DNA of 43,041 nucleotides from Treponema sp. UBA3813 (GTDB taxonomy: Bacteria; Spirochaetota; Spirochaetia; Treponematales; Treponemataceae), in contig DFEB01000020.1 of NCBI GenBank assembly GCA_002368605.1, positions 1 through 43,041 on the forward strand. The letters run 5' to 3'. The notes beneath the pieces were generated by a model. It saw nothing but the letters and a program-made list of their open reading frames with translations, did no database searches and was not told the origin of the DNA. The translations under genes and the position numbers were made by a program. Of this stretch, positions 41,439 to 43,041 are shown in pieces. Numbering within the stretch: the stretch's first letter is position 1; each line of letters opens with the position of its first letter.

Positions 41439-42935
41439 ATGGGCTTAAAAGACGAATGTGGCGTTGCGGGAATTTTCGGCGCGGAAAATGCGGCCAGCCT
41501 TTCTTACTTTGCGCTGACTTCACTGCAGCACCGGGGGCAGGAAAGTGCAGGAATCGCGGTGAGCGACGGAAAGAGCGTGCGGCTGAAAAAGGAGCTGGGG
41601 CTTGTGGGTGATGTTTTTGCTCCGGCGGATTTTGAGAAATTGAAGGGAAGTATTGCCCTCTCTCATGTGCGCTATGCCACGGCAGGCGGCCGAACCCTTG
41701 AAAATGCCCAGCCATTTTTAAACACTTTCAAAAACGGCTCCATCGCCCTCGCTCATAACGGTCAGCTGGTGAATCACGCTTGTCTGCGGGAAAAACTTGA
41801 GGACGGCGGCAGCACTTTTGCCAGCAACAGTGACAGCGAAGTGATTCTGAAACTGATTGTGCGCAAGTTCATCGAAAAAGGCGGCAAGCCCGGAAGCGGA
41901 ATGTCCCTGCCCCAGGACGATGACCTTTTCGTGCAGGCCGTGATTGAGGCAATGAAAGAAATCAAGGGCTCTTTTGCCCTCTGCATTATGACCGAAAATA
42001 TGCTGATTGGCGCGCGCGACCCCAACGGAATCCGCCCTTTGTGTCTTGGAACTTTAGGCGGGGAAAGCCTTCCCCTCGCTCCAGCCAACGCTAACGCGTC
42101 GTCTTCCGCTACCCCTTCTGCGGGCTCAATCGCCGCCCGCAACGCCCGCTCAATTTCCTATATCCTTGCCTCTGAATCCTGCGCCATTGACGCGGTGAAC
42201 GGAAAATTTTTGCGGGATATTGAGCCGGGAGAAATTCTCGTGATTACAAAAGAAGGGCTCCGAAGCGAAAAATATGCCTGCGAAAAAAAGAAGACCTGTA
42301 TTTTTGAATATGTCTACTTTGCCCGCCCCGACAGCGTGATTGACGGCATCCCCGTGCAGGAAGCCCGCTACCGCATGGGGCAGACTCTCGCCCTTGAAAG
42401 CAAAACGGAAGCGGATGTGGTCATCGGAGTGCCTGACAGCGGAATCGGAGCGGCCATGGGCTTTTCAAAGGCAAGCGGCATCCCTTATGTGACCGGCATC
42501 ATCAAGAACAAGTACATAGGCCGCACATTCATCGCGCCGACTCAGGCCGAGCGGGAAAACATGGTCTTCGTCAAACTCAACGCCATCAAAAGTGATTTGG
42601 AAGGAAAGCGGGTCATTGTGATTGACGATTCCATCGTGCGGGGAACCACAAGCCGCCGTCTAGTTGAGATTTTGCGCCGGGCGGGAGCAAGGGAAGTGCA
42701 TTTCAGGGTTTCTTCCCCGCCGGTAAAATTTCCCTGTCATTTGGGAATAGACACGCCCAGCAAAGCAGAACTAATCAGCAGCACTCACGAGCTAGAGGAA
42801 ATCCGTGCAGAAATCGGCGCGGACTCCCTGGCTTTTATCTCTCTTGAAGGAATGATTCAGGCTTTGCGCTCTTCTTCTTCTGAGGGAAAGGAAGGCTGGT
42901 GCGAGGGCTGTTTTTCAGGGATTTATCCTGTGTAA
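41439..42935 (+). CDS. purF: Amidophosphoribosyltransferase with an in-frame palindromic insertion
   Basis: 498 residues, cytoplasmic. It makes phosphoribosylamine from PRPP and glutamine, the first step of purine synthesis. N-terminal nucleophile Cys7 after a six-residue propeptide (MGLKDECGVAGIF), SLQHRGQESAGIA, the PRPP-binding loop VIVIDDSIVRGTTS, and cysteines that fit the 4Fe-4S form (CIFEYVYFARPDS, PCHLGIDTP, CEGCFSGIYP). Between GIRPLCLG and SYILASESCA about 31 residues (207-238) come from a repeat in reverse orientation. Without it the length is about 466, usual for the family. GGGAG lies 11 nt upstream; 27 bp separate it from gltB. Confidence 0.95.
   Translation: MGLKDECGVAGIFGAENAASLSYFALTSLQHRGQESAGIAVSDGKSVRLKKELGLVGDVFAPADFEKLKGSIALSHVRYATAGGRTLENAQPFLNTFKNGSIALAHNGQLVNHACLREKLEDGGSTFASNSDSEVILKLIVRKFIEKGGKPGSGMSLPQDDDLFVQAVIEAMKEIKGSFALCIMTENMLIGARDPNGIRPLCLGTLGGESLPLAPANANASSSATPSAGSIAARNARSISYILASESCAIDAVNGKFLRDIEPGEILVITKEGLRSEKYACEKKKTCIFEYVYFARPDSVIDGIPVQEARYRMGQTLALESKTEADVVIGVPDSGIGAAMGFSKASGIPYVTGIIKNKYIGRTFIAPTQAERENMVFVKLNAIKSDLEGKRVIVIDDSIVRGTTSRRLVEILRRAGAREVHFRVSSPPVKFPCHLGIDTPSKAELISSTHELEEIRAEIGADSLAFISLEGMIQALRSSSSEGKEGWCEGCFSGIYPV
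42058..42150 (-). repeat. Palindromic coding element, copy E (purF, reverse orientation)
   Basis: Read on the minus strand it has TGCGGGC pairing with GCCCGCA (42119-42141), then CCGCAGAAGGGGTAGCGGAA, GGAGCGAGGGG, and terminal hairpin GGGGAA-GGCT-TTCCCC (42058-42074). The core matches copy A best. Since purF is on the plus strand, the element is translated from the opposite strand and still has no stop codon. Confidence 0.85.
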
Positions 42936-42976
42936 GGATATTTTCAAGGCCACAAGGAAAATCGCCAGTCTGTCTT

Positions 42977-43041
42977 CTAGCAGGATTTTAAAAATTCCAC
43001 GAAAAGAGGGCTGGCCTTGTTGGGTCGGCTCTTGAATTCCG
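42977..43041 (-). CDS. pyrG: CTP synthase, C-terminal end (partial)
   Basis: The minus strand is open from the window edge to a TAG at 42977-42979 and encodes EFKSRPNKASPLFVEFLKSC. This matches the C-terminus of CTP synthase, where HPEF is followed by a (S/T)RPNRPxPLFxxF segment; the Glu at the edge would be the last member of the glutaminase triad. It converges on purF with 41 bp between the stop codons and no clear terminator. Only 20 residues are visible. Confidence 0.75.
   Translation of the reverse strand, partial: EFKSRPNKASPLFVEFLKSC

Noticed and set aside
42936-42976. Terminator between purF and pyrG
   Set aside because: No stable hairpin with a T tract is visible on either strand.

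Overview
The window looks like a chromosomal segment of a spirochete, most likely a Treponema-type bacterium. The clues are a PlzA-like PilZ protein, an archaeal-type UMP kinase, an M30 (hyicolysin-like) lipoprotein protease, many short lipoproteins with relaxed lipoboxes, a SpoIIE-type phosphatase with a membrane sensor, and a group B-like [FeFe] hydrogenase typical of anaerobes. This is inference from gene content; there is no 16S rRNA here. I see no phage, insertion sequence, integrase or CRISPR array.

Layout. 1-2.3 kb: end of an unknown gene, a terminator, then pilZ and a TPR gene. 2.3-7.85 kb (minus): secreted proteins, M30 protease, DUF192 lipoprotein, a double cyclic-nucleotide-domain CRP-like regulator and murB. 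7.9-13.4 kb (plus): cysS, an ECF sigma factor, its anti-sigma partner, a TIG/transglutaminase-like membrane protein, UMP kinase. 13.4-20.4 kb: glucosaminidase lipoprotein (minus), radC, PEGA protein, HtrA protease, class 3 lipase with a probable barrel, earP, a small secreted protein. 20.4-30.5 kb: AEC transporter (minus), SpoIIE phosphatase, acyl-ACP thioesterase, efp (minus), uvrB, a solute-binding protein and hydrogenase (minus), 5-formyl-THF cyclo-ligase. 30.5-33.7 kb (minus): tRNA-Asp, tRNA-Asn and an M16-like protein without its zinc motif. 33.8-42.9 kb (plus): aspartokinase/homoserine dehydrogenase, glutamate synthase large subunit, purF. The last bases are the C-terminus of CTP synthase (minus).

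The most striking feature is repeat DNA inserted in frame into conserved enzymes. One palindromic family (about 90-195 bp) occurs four times: in 5-formyl-THF cyclo-ligase, twice in gltB, and in reverse orientation in purF. The three forward copies are read in the same frame and give a common peptide. Hairpins inside the copies keep pairing despite base changes. gltB also carries a hairpin of a different type. murB carries a 95-bp palindrome plus two arrays of three 10-bp units. Heptamer arrays (TAATGCA-like) lie in earP and in two intergenic spots. Subtracting the inserts returns gltB, murB, purF and the cyclo-ligase to about the usual lengths of their families. This resembles in principle the protein-coding palindromic elements of Rickettsia, but the sequences are different and I know of no description in spirochetes.

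Other themes: many genes have a -10 box ending only 5-7 nt before the start codon, which predicts leaderless mRNAs. earP lies about 5 kb from an efp whose loop carries an arginine, so EF-P is probably arginine-rhamnosylated. The gltB leader contains two intrinsic terminators in tandem after its promoter.
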